From positions 1-5,575 of the forward strand of contig CAKZPJ010000601.1 in NCBI GenBank assembly GCA_937138955.1: a DNA stretch of 5,575 nt. The letters are read 5' to 3'. Shown piece by piece: positions 1-5,575 of this stretch. Source of the DNA: an uncultured Flammeovirgaceae bacterium. Lineage in GTDB: Bacteria; Bacteroidota; Bacteroidia; Cytophagales; Cyclobacteriaceae. The position numbers and the translations under genes were made by a program. Below the pieces are notes generated by a model. It was not told where the DNA came from, made no database searches, and was given only the letters and a program-made list of their open reading frames with translations. Position 1 is the first letter of the stretch, and each line of letters starts with the position of its first letter.

Positions 1-857
1 CCACCCGCAAATTCACCGATGCCGTTAATCATAATCTTAGCCAAATCGCGCATCTGTTGGTACACCGTATCAGGCAGAGTCATGGCCGGAGCTACCGTGA
101 TGGAGTCGCCAGTATGCACTCCCATGGGATCAAAATTTTCCACCGAGCAAATAATAATCATATTGCCCAGTCTATCGCGCAGCAGCTCCAGCTCGTACTC
201 CTTCCAGCCCATGATGCTTTGTTCTACCAGCACTTCGTGTACGGGCGAAGCATGTAAACCAGCATTGAGAGCTTTGTCAAACTCGCTAGCATCATTCACA
301 AACCCACCACCGTAGCCACCCAGCGTATACGACGGGCGGATTACCAGCGGAAAGCCGATTTCCTGAGCAATTTCTTTTCCTTGCAAGAACGAGGTAGCGA
401 TGCGACCCTTACAAACTCCCACGCCCAACTCGTGCATCTTCAACCGGAATTTCTCCCGGTCTTCGGTGGTTTCAATCGCATTTACGTCGACACCAATCAT
501 CCGCACACCAAACTTTTCCCAAATTCCGGCTTTGTCGCAGTCAATGGCTAGATTCAGTGCCGTTTGACCACCCATCGTCGGTAGTACCGTATCAATGGGT
601 CGGCCTTCCTCCTGGTGCTTTTTCAGAATTTCAACGATATACTTCTTCTCCAGGGGCTTCAGGTACACATCATCTGCCGTAATTGGGTCAGTCATAATGG
701 TAGCCGGATTAGAATTGATCAGCGATACTTTTATTCCTTCTTCTCGCAGTGAACGAGCGGCCTGAGTACCTGAATAGTCAAATTCGCAGGCTTGCCCAAT
801 GATGATTGGGCCACTGCCAATAATTAAGATAGATTTGATGCTAGTATCGCGCGGCAT
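1..857 (-). CDS. carB: Carbamoyl-phosphate synthase large subunit, N-terminal part (runs off left edge)
   Basis: CarB makes carbamoyl phosphate from bicarbonate, two ATP and ammonia delivered by the glutaminase subunit CarA; the product feeds pyrimidine and arginine synthesis in the cytoplasm. The visible 285 codons begin MPRDTSIKS and cover the pre-ATP-grasp domain (about residues 1-125), with IIGSGPIIIGQACEFDYSG at 12-30, INSNPATIMTDP at 47-58 and LPTMGGQTALN at 92-102. The first half of the carboxyphosphate ATP-grasp domain follows, with IRPSYTLGGYGGG at 173-185 (Arg174 matches the ATP-binding Arg169 of the E. coli enzyme), GWKEYELELLRD at 217-228 and DPMGVHTGDSITVAP at 243-257. Family members are about 940-1080 residues, so most of the protein lies to the left. 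The ATG at 857-855 is chosen because the homology starts directly there. No Shine-Dalgarno sequence is visible, which is usual in Bacteroidota. The gene is divergent from the DUF5916 gene. The frame is intact with no missing key residue in the visible part. Confidence 0.97.
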   Translation of the reverse strand, partial: MPRDTSIKSILIIGSGPIIIGQACEFDYSGTQAARSLREEGIKVSLINSNPATIMTDPITADDVYLKPLEKKYIVEILKKHQEEGRPIDTVLPTMGGQTALNLAIDCDKAGIWEKFGVRMIGVDVNAIETTEDREKFRLKMHELGVGVCKGRIATSFLQGKEIAQEIGFPLVIRPSYTLGGYGGGFVNDASEFDKALNAGLHASPVHEVLVEQSIMGWKEYELELLRDRLGNMIIICSVENFDPMGVHTGDSITVAPAMTLPDTVYQQMRDLAKIMINGIGEFAG

Positions 858-1101
858 AGGTTGGTTCGTTTATAATGATTAATGACTGATGAGTAATGAT
901 TAGTACTTAAACTCATACACTAGTCATTATTCATTATATCTTGGGTAAATTGATGCGAAGTTAGTAGAAAATGAATAGGAATTAAATCTGATACTAAATA
1001 TTGGAGTTGAATAGAAATAAAAAAGTCGTAATATCGCACTTCACCCACACAGGTTTTGAGGGGTACTGGTATATTTTCCAAATAATATTCTGATTTAGAA
1101 G
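858..1101. promoter_or_regulatory. Divergent intergenic region between carB and the DUF5916 gene
   Basis: This AT-rich gap must carry the start signals for both carB (minus) and the DUF5916 gene (plus). The clearest structure is the inverted repeat at 871-938, listed separately. Matches to the Bacteroidota sigma consensus (TTG, about 19-21 bases, TAnnTTTG) are weak. On the plus strand, TTG at 1007-1009 followed after 19 bases by TAATATCG at 1029-1036 has correct spacing but matches only four of six fixed -7 bases. TATATTTT at 1070-1077 is a better -7 match but lacks a TTG at the right distance. On the minus strand, TAACTTCG (963-956) is a five-of-six match without a TTG upstream. None of these is strong enough to be called a promoter by itself. 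Confidence 0.3.
871..938. repeat. 68-bp AT-rich imperfect inverted repeat in the carB leader
   Basis: The left arm 871-887 (TATAATGATTAATGACT) and the right arm 922-938 are reverse complements at 16 of 17 positions, with a 34-base spacer. Inside the spacer ATGAGT (889-894) pairs with ACTCAT (911-916), and AGTACT (902-907) is itself palindromic, so the whole element could fold into one long interrupted hairpin. TAATGATT also occurs twice in direct orientation (873-880 and 894-901). The element ends 13 bases before the carB ATG and would lie in the carB 5' leader if transcribed. Both ends read TATA, which is compatible with a TA target duplication around a small palindromic (MITE-like) element, but palindromic ends cannot prove this. 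It could be a dispersed repeat or a leader regulatory structure. Confidence 0.6.
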
Positions 1102-3342
1102 TTGAAGTCGCTATTCAAAGTAAGTTTTTCGGTAGGGTTTGTATTATTCATTCTGTTATCATTTTCCACTCAAGCACAACAAGCTCAACGACAACTCCGT
1201 ATTGAACGAGCTTCATCGGCCATTAAGCTAGACGGAGTTTTAGAAGAAGATGCTTGGCAAGATGCCGAGGTGTCGGATAATTTCTGGCAGAACTTCCCGA
1301 TGGATACCTCCCGGTCGGTAGCTCCTAGCGAGGTGCGTTTAGCATATGACGATAAATTCGTGTACGTAGGTGTTAAGTGCTACGCTACTACCGAAGGAAA
1401 CTACTACGTAACCCCTTCTCTTCGGCGCGACTTTCGGGGAGCAGGTAATGATCTTTTTTCTATTATTATTGACCCTTTTCAAGATCAAACTACAGCTTTT
1501 ATCTTTGGCATTAATCCCTACGGAGTGCAGCGAGAAGGGTTGATTTCTAACGGTGGGGCTTCTCAGCAAGACTTCGATCTTTCGTGGGATAACCGCTGGT
1601 TTTCAGAAGCCAAACGATACGATGGCTACTGGACGGCCGAACTGGCTATTCCGTTCAAAACGCTGCGCTACAAGGAAGGGTCTAAAGAGTGGAACGTGCA
1701 GTTTTATCGGCTAGATAGCCACACTAACGAGCGATCTACCTGGAATCATGTTCCGCTGAATTTTCGGCTTTACTCACTGGCGTATACCGGAAAGTTGCTG
1801 TGGGATCAACCACTTAAAAAGCCTGGGGCTAATGTTTCTATTATTCCCTACGTTTCAACTCAGCAAAACCGCGATTTTTCCGAGGCCGAAGGAGTGAGTA
1901 ATTTTGCGGCGGGAGGTGATGCCAAAATTGCTATCACTCCCTCACTCAACCTCGATCTGACGGTAAACCCAGACTTTTCGCAGGTAGAAGTAGACCAGCA
2001 GGTAACTAACTTGGATCGTTTTGAGATTTTCTTTCCCGAGCGGAGGCAGTTTTTCCTGGAGAACGCTGATCTGTTCGCCAATTTTGGTTCGGAGAATGTT
2101 CGCCCGTTCTTCTCCCGTCGTATTGGGGTCGCTATTGATAGTGCTACCGGAGTAAATGTGCAAAACCCTATTATAGGAGGGGCCCGACTTAGTGGAAGAG
2201 TAAACAAAAACTGGCGGTTAGGGCTACTAAATATGCAGACGGGGGCGGATGAAGATATTAATCTTCCTAGCTTCAATTATACTGTGGCAGCAGTGCAACG
2301 GCAGTTGTTTGCTAGGTCAAATATATCGGCTTTGTTTATCAACAAGCAGTCGTTTAGTGATAGCACTAACGAGTTTTCGTTAGGTTCCGATAACTTCAAT
2401 CGCTTAGTAGGTCTGGACTATAACCTGGCTTCGGCTGATAATACTTGGACGGGAAAAATTTACTATCATCAGTCGTTTGATCCGATACCAAAAGACGATG
2501 CTTACTCCCACGGAGCCAACCTAACCTACAGCACTCGTAACTGGGAATTGATATGGGAACATCAGATTGTGGGAGAGGGCTTTAATGCCGAAGTAGGATT
2601 TACCCCCCGCAGAAATTTTCGCCGTATTTCACCTTCTATCGCTCGTAGGTTTTATCCCGACGGTAACGGTATCGTGAGTCACGGCCCGGGTATTGAACAA
2701 CAGCTTTGGTGGAAGCCTGCTCTGGGTATATCCGATTATAACTTTAACCTATTCTGGGACTTTAACTTCCGAAACACCAGTCAGCTAACTGTTTCGGCCA
2801 TGAATGACTATATCTATCTGTTTCGCCCCTTTTCCCCTTCGCGCCAAGGGCTTCCCTTTTTAACCGGGGAAACGTTCAATATGATGTATTTAATGGTGGA
2901 GTACGAATCGGATGAACGAAAGAATTTTAACTATGAGATCAACACGATTAACGGGCAATACTACGGCGGTATTCTGAATTCGTTTTCCGGTACACTCAAC
3001 TATCGCTTTCAGCCTTATGGCTTGTTCTCACTAGATTTCAACTACAGTGACATCAATCTGGCAGAACCCTACTCCGATACTCAGTTCGTATTAATCGGCC
3101 CCCGGCTAGACTTAACCTTCACCCGAAGTATTTTCCTAACCACCTTTGTGCAATACAATAGTCAGTTTGAAAACGTGAACGTAAACGCTCGTTTCCAGTG
3201 GCGCTTTAAGCCGGTTTCTGACTTGTTTATTGTGTATACCGATAACTATACTGCCTACGGTGAGAGTCGCTTTTTCCCCGATACTTATGAGAAGAAAAAC
3301 CGAGGCTTAGTCTTGAAACTTACTTACTGGCTAAATCTTTAA
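1102..3342 (+). CDS. DUF5916 family outer-membrane protein with N-terminal CBM9-like domain
   Basis: This is a 746-residue exported protein of unknown biochemical role. Residues 1-25 form a signal peptide (Lys2 and Lys6, hydrophobic VGFVLFILLSF, likely cleavage STQA|QQ). Residues about 32-220 resemble the family 9 carbohydrate-binding-like domain seen in this family: IKLDGVLEEDAW at 41-52, then VRLAYDDKFVYVGV. From about residue 225 to the end lies the DUF5916 region, with signature NPDFSQVEVD at 289-298, FFPERRQFFLEN at 310-321 and FFSRRIG at 336-342. The C-terminal half is rich in alternating aromatic and hydrophobic strands (for example LVLKLTYWLNL at the end), consistent with an outer-membrane beta-barrel; this is inferred. 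The start is TTG at 1102-1104: an in-frame TAG sits at 1096-1098, no ATG lies between them, and the next in-frame ATG is beyond the signal peptide. Length is typical for the family. It seems to be a single-gene unit; a sugar or glycan ligand is possible from the CBM9 resemblance but unproven. Confidence 0.93.
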   Translation: MKSLFKVSFSVGFVLFILLSFSTQAQQAQRQLRIERASSAIKLDGVLEEDAWQDAEVSDNFWQNFPMDTSRSVAPSEVRLAYDDKFVYVGVKCYATTEGNYYVTPSLRRDFRGAGNDLFSIIIDPFQDQTTAFIFGINPYGVQREGLISNGGASQQDFDLSWDNRWFSEAKRYDGYWTAELAIPFKTLRYKEGSKEWNVQFYRLDSHTNERSTWNHVPLNFRLYSLAYTGKLLWDQPLKKPGANVSIIPYVSTQQNRDFSEAEGVSNFAAGGDAKIAITPSLNLDLTVNPDFSQVEVDQQVTNLDRFEIFFPERRQFFLENADLFANFGSENVRPFFSRRIGVAIDSATGVNVQNPIIGGARLSGRVNKNWRLGLLNMQTGADEDINLPSFNYTVAAVQRQLFARSNISALFINKQSFSDSTNEFSLGSDNFNRLVGLDYNLASADNTWTGKIYYHQSFDPIPKDDAYSHGANLTYSTRNWELIWEHQIVGEGFNAEVGFTPRRNFRRISPSIARRFYPDGNGIVSHGPGIEQQLWWKPALGISDYNFNLFWDFNFRNTSQLTVSAMNDYIYLFRPFSPSRQGLPFLTGETFNMMYLMVEYESDERKNFNYEINTINGQYYGGILNSFSGTLNYRFQPYGLFSLDFNYSDINLAEPYSDTQFVLIGPRLDLTFTRSIFLTTFVQYNSQFENVNVNARFQWRFKPVSDLFIVYTDNYTAYGESRFFPDTYEKKNRGLVLKLTYWLNL

Positions 3343-3350
3343 TTTAGCCA
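3328..3350. terminator. 9-bp stem-loop over the DUF5916 stop codon, possible terminator
   Basis: TGGCTAAAT (3328-3336) and ATTTAGCCA (3342-3350) are perfect reverse complements around a five-base loop CTTTA. The hairpin contains the last codons and the TAA of the DUF5916 gene, and on the other strand the end of the hicB remnant. Neither side is followed by a clear T tract (plus strand continues TTCAATATAT), so it is not a standard intrinsic terminator. Its position between two converging transcription units makes a transcript-end role plausible in either direction. It may also be a chance palindrome constrained by the coding sequence. Confidence 0.35.
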
Positions 3351-3518
3351 TTCAATATATCCGGCTATTGCTTCTTTTGCCATTTCTAATGCCTAGTCTA
3401 GCGACTCGCCATAAGTTACGCAACCGGGCAGCGAAGGCACGGTCACGGTAAATCCTCCTTCTGGCTCAGGATTGAGAAGTATACGATAGACTAAATGCTC
3501 TGTTTTTATAGTTATCGT
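3339..3518 (-). pseudogene. Broken HicB-family antitoxin gene (in-frame TAG, no normal start)
   Basis: Intact HicB-like proteins are small antitoxins that bind and block the HicA mRNA-cleaving toxin. Read on the minus strand, 3518-3396 gives 41 codons including KTEHLVYRILL, then NPEPEGGFTVTVPSLPGC and VTYGESLD. A TAG stop follows at 3395-3393, and the same frame continues as ALEMAKEAIAGYIEWLN to a TAA at 3341-3339. The join GESLD-stop-ALEMAKEAI matches the family pattern GE(S/T)LEEA-MAKEAI, so a Glu codon (GAG or GAA) changed to TAG by one base is the simplest explanation. No ATG, GTG or TTG opens the frame: TAA and TAG at 3524-3519 precede ACG ATA ACT ATA AAA, and the ATA before AAA ACA GAG is where a Met would be expected. 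No hicA-like toxin is visible next to it. The 3' end overlaps the end of the DUF5916 gene by four bases, convergently. Confidence in homology is good; loss of function is inferred from the stop and missing start. Confidence 0.75.
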
Positions 3519-3607
3519 CTATTAAGCAGTAATGATTTTTATACAACTTCTTTACGATAACCTGTTTAGTTTGTTCATCTTCTTCTAATTCTAAGAACTT
3601 AGGAGGA
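3343..3607. other. Intergenic stretch without an intact gene, between converging units
   Basis: Its left two thirds hold the hicB remnant (to 3518). The remaining bases, 3519-3607, lie between that remnant and the stop codon of the PLP-enzyme gene. They contain an open minus-strand frame (ATG at 3627-3625, stop at 3466) for a charged 53-residue peptide that resembles nothing I recognise and overlaps the hicB remnant in a different frame, so I do not call it a gene. An 8-bp inverted repeat (GTTATCGT 3511-3518, ACGATAAC 3554-3561) is within chance expectation. No convincing intrinsic terminator for the PLP-enzyme operon is visible. Confidence 0.55.
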
Positions 3608-4666
3608 TTATGATTTAACGACGGCATATTCCCGCACCAGTTTCCCCAAAGTATCAATATCCCGCTCGGTATGCAGCGCACTAATAACCACCCGCGTAAT
3701 ACAATCACTGTCAGGATTAGGGTACGGAAAACTAGATAGTACGCACTCTTCGCTCAACTCTTGACAAAGATTTTTATCCGAGCTGTAAAAAACCGGATAG
3801 TTCTCGAAGTATCGGAACATATCACTGTCTTGAATAAGAGACTGAAAGTGCTGCACATTATCCCGTAGTTGGGCAAGCAAAATAGCGTATAATTTCTCAG
3901 CCCGAAGCATAGCGTACAGATAGGCCGGAATTGCCGGAGATGCCGCCGTGAAGTACGGGCTTTTCTTCAGTTGTTGAATAATTAAGTTATTTCCTAATAC
4001 CACTCCAGCAGTCACACCCAATGCTTTTCCAATTGATCCAACTACCACCAGTGAGACATTAGACGGAATGAGCCGATTTACGGTAGCGAATATTCCCTCC
4101 CCTTGCTCGCCTAGTACTCCTAATCCGTGAGAATCATCAATAACTAGTGTAATATTAAGATGATCAGGTAAGTGAGTCACCCAATCGAAAGAATGGGGAC
4201 GAGCGTATAGTGGGTCTACCGAATTGATCACAATTACTACTTCCCTCTCACTGTAGCCTACTTTTGCTACCAGACTTGATACCCATTTACCGTACTGTCC
4301 TTGTACATTGTCTTTCTCATTGCGCCATAGAGCCGGATGCGCCTGCGGAGCGTATAAAAACTGCTGCCCTTTATCCAATGTGCGGATAAGTGCTTGCCCC
4401 GCCAGATAGCCGGAAGAAAAGGTGAGAGCCACTGGAGCCGCTGCAAAATCAGCTAGCCAACTTTCGGCCTCTTCGTAAATTGCCAGTTGCACATTAGAAG
4501 CGCGAGAACTGGAGTAACCCGTACCATACCAACTAAAGCCATCGCGTAGCAACTCTTGAAAAATAACATTTTTATGTATGCCTAAGTACGATGTGCCACT
4601 AAAGTACAACTGCTCTTTTCCTTCGGTAATAATAGTTCGCCCAGGTAATAAATTCGTCTCTATCAT
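3608..4666 (-). CDS. PLP-dependent alpha-oxoamine synthase-like enzyme (BioF/KBL family), substrate unknown
   Basis: This is a cytoplasmic PLP enzyme of fold type I, related to 8-amino-7-oxononanoate synthase, 2-amino-3-ketobutyrate CoA ligase and serine palmitoyltransferase, which condense an amino acid with an acyl-CoA. Numbering from the ATG at 4666, it shows YFSGTSYLGI (21-30), YGTGYSSSRASN (47-58, the family glycine/serine-rich segment), FSSGYLAGQ (83-91), AHPALW (109-114, His110 in place of the cofactor-stacking His), DDSHGLGVLGEQGEG (177-191, Asp177 and His180) and GSIGKALG (210-217, Lys214 as Schiff-base lysine). The usual SMDGD-type motif is replaced around NSVDPLYAR (148-156), and about 40 N-terminal residues of typical BioF are absent. 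No other biotin gene is nearby, so a biotin role is not supported. The preferred start lies four bases after the epimerase stop; an upstream in-frame ATG at 4726 would add 20 residues and overlap the epimerase by 56 bases. It probably forms an operon with the epimerase. The frame ends at TAA 3610-3608. Confidence 0.88.
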   Translation of the reverse strand: MIETNLLPGRTIITEGKEQLYFSGTSYLGIHKNVIFQELLRDGFSWYGTGYSSSRASNVQLAIYEEAESWLADFAAAPVALTFSSGYLAGQALIRTLDKGQQFLYAPQAHPALWRNEKDNVQGQYGKWVSSLVAKVGYSEREVVIVINSVDPLYARPHSFDWVTHLPDHLNITLVIDDSHGLGVLGEQGEGIFATVNRLIPSNVSLVVVGSIGKALGVTAGVVLGNNLIIQQLKKSPYFTAASPAIPAYLYAMLRAEKLYAILLAQLRDNVQHFQSLIQDSDMFRYFENYPVFYSSDKNLCQELSEECVLSSFPYPNPDSDCITRVVISALHTERDIDTLGKLVREYAVVKS

Positions 4667-4670
4667 AAAC

Positions 4671-5575
4671 TCAAATTGATGATAAATTACTGAGGGCTGA
4701 TAGTTGGACTCCGGTACCGTTTTCATCGGGAAAATGGACCTCGTTAGGGGTTATTATCACGCCAGTGGCGATGTCTTCCGCTAATAACATGGCACCGTCC
4801 ATATCTACGTAATCCAGCGAAGGAGATAAGTGGGCGATAGCTGAAATTCCGACGGTGGATTCGGTCATACAGCCAATCATTACTTTCATGTTACGCTGGC
4901 GCGCTTCCTGAATCATGCGACGGGCCGGGGTGATGCCGCCGCATTTGGTCAGTTTAATATTGATTCCATGAAAAAGCCCTTCGCATTTTGCTACGTCGCT
5001 TTCTACAATGCAGCTTTCGTCGGCCATTAATGGTAAGTCTGAATTCTGATAAACCTCCTTCATTCCGTCCCAGTTATCGGCTTTAAGGGGCTGTTCAATG
5101 AACTCTACGCCCAGCTTCTTTAGCTCCTGTGAGTTTTCAATGGTTTCTTCCACACCCCAGGCACAATTGGCATCTACTCGGAATAGGGCATCGGTATGTT
5201 TTCGCAGTTCGCCCACAATGGCTAAATCTTCGGGAGTGCCTAGCTTTATCTTATAAATAGGCCAGGGCTTCGCCTTCATTTTACGAACCATCACTTCAAT
5301 ACTGTCAATACCAATAGTGTAATTAGTAATAGGCGCATCGGCAGGGTTTAGCTTCCAAAGTTGGTACAGCGGCTGACCGATTTTTTTTCCGTATAAGTCA
5401 TGAGCGGCAATATCCAGCGCGCAGAGTGTGAACGGACTTTGTGGAAGATGAGGCAGCAGTTGCTTCCAGAAATGTTCGGGCGTACCCACTTCGTCTGCTT
5501 CTAAAGGTTGATTGGATAAGGAGTATTCCTTAATAATTTCTCGCACCGAATCTACCTCGTCCTGCATTCGCTCAA
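4671..5575 (-). CDS. Dipeptide epimerase, enolase superfamily (N-terminus beyond right edge)
   Basis: The enzyme inverts the alpha-carbon of the C-terminal residue of a dipeptide; the best-known members interconvert L-Ala-D-Glu and L-Ala-L-Glu during murein peptide recycling, but others prefer different dipeptides. The open frame continues past the right edge (…ERMQDEV), so the Met at 5567 is probably internal and roughly 50-60 N-terminal residues of the capping domain are missing. Numbering from that Met, the barrel holds the KIK motif (Lys106, Lys108), metal ligands Asp132 (RVDAN), Glu158 (FIEQP) and Asp183 (MADES), the opposite catalytic Lys205 (NIKLTKCGG), GCMTES at 232-237, and the DMD motif (Asp255, Asp257). 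This DxD motif binds the dipeptide amino group and distinguishes dipeptide epimerases from muconate-lactonising and o-succinylbenzoate synthase relatives. All catalytic residues are intact. It is upstream of, and nearly touching, the PLP-enzyme gene. The exact substrate cannot be read from this sequence. Confidence 0.93.
   Translation of the reverse strand, partial: ERMQDEVDSVREIIKEYSLSNQPLEADEVGTPEHFWKQLLPHLPQSPFTLCALDIAAHDLYGKKIGQPLYQLWKLNPADAPITNYTIGIDSIEVMVRKMKAKPWPIYKIKLGTPEDLAIVGELRKHTDALFRVDANCAWGVEETIENSQELKKLGVEFIEQPLKADNWDGMKEVYQNSDLPLMADESCIVESDVAKCEGLFHGINIKLTKCGGITPARRMIQEARQRNMKVMIGCMTESTVGISAIAHLSPSLDYVDMDGAMLLAEDIATGVIITPNEVHFPDENGTGVQLSALSNLSSI

Noticed and set aside
19..315. 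Plus-strand 98-codon open frame opposite carB
   Set aside because: Shadow of the strongly conserved carB frame; Ser-rich and with no recognisable domain.
933..938. TATAAT on the minus strand upstream of carB as a -10 box
   Set aside because: It is part of the inverted-repeat arm, has no TTGACA-like box at the right distance, and Bacteroidota vegetative promoters use a different -7/-33 consensus.
1860..2276. 138-codon minus-strand open frame inside the DUF5916 gene
   Set aside because: It lies opposite the most conserved part of a clear gene, and its translation is a low-complexity Ser/Arg/Pro-rich shadow with no family resemblance.
3511..3561. 8-bp inverted repeat GTTATCGT / ACGATAAC
   Set aside because: A short match with a 35-base spacer that does not extend on either side; expected by chance in AT-rich DNA.
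3466..3708. 80-codon minus-strand open frame, or its 53-residue version from the ATG at 3627
   Set aside because: It overlaps the 3' end of the PLP-enzyme gene in another frame and the hicB remnant in a third. The peptide matches no family I know, and the recognisable protein signal in this stretch is in the hicB frame.
3608..4726. Calling the PLP enzyme bioF of the biotin pathway
   Set aside because: The SMDGD-type motif and the N-terminal segment are missing, no other biotin gene is nearby, and the partner gene is a dipeptide epimerase.

Overview
The window looks like a chromosomal piece of a Bacteroidota genome, probably Cytophagales-like. The supporting signs are a Bacteroidota-style carB, a DUF5916 outer-membrane protein with a family 9 carbohydrate-binding-like front end (a family very common in that phylum), a moderate GC content, and no clear Shine-Dalgarno sequences in front of any start. 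Assignment to this phylum is an inference from gene content and not from a marker phylogeny.

Layout from left to right. Positions 1-857 (minus) hold the N-terminal 285 codons of carB, the large subunit of carbamoyl-phosphate synthase; the rest lies beyond the left edge. Positions 858-1101 are a divergent intergenic region with a long AT-rich inverted repeat just before the carB start. Positions 1102-3342 (plus) hold one complete gene for a 746-residue secreted, probably outer-membrane DUF5916 protein that begins at a TTG codon. A 9-bp stem-loop straddles its stop codon. Positions 3343-3607 have no intact gene. They carry, on the minus strand, a recognisable but broken HicB-family antitoxin gene with an in-frame TAG and no normal start codon. 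Positions 3608-4666 (minus) encode a PLP-dependent enzyme of the alpha-oxoamine synthase (BioF/KBL) fold group. Positions 4671-5575 (minus) encode a dipeptide epimerase of the enolase superfamily whose N-terminus lies beyond the right edge.

The epimerase and the PLP enzyme are on the same strand, with four bases between the epimerase stop and the preferred start of the next gene (or a 56-base overlap if an upstream ATG is used). They are therefore almost certainly co-transcribed. Dipeptide epimerases typically act on L-Ala-D-Glu from murein or on related dipeptides, so the pair may belong to a peptide or amino-acid salvage route. The PLP enzyme keeps its catalytic Lys, Asp and His residues but departs from biotin-pathway BioF in other motifs, so its substrate is open. 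carB and the DUF5916 gene are divergent, and nothing seen here links them functionally to the epimerase pair.

The most interesting items are the epimerase/PLP-enzyme pair with its unassigned reaction, the decayed orphan hicB at the end of that operon, and the inverted repeat in the carB leader. No CRISPR array, rRNA, tRNA or complete insertion sequence was seen.
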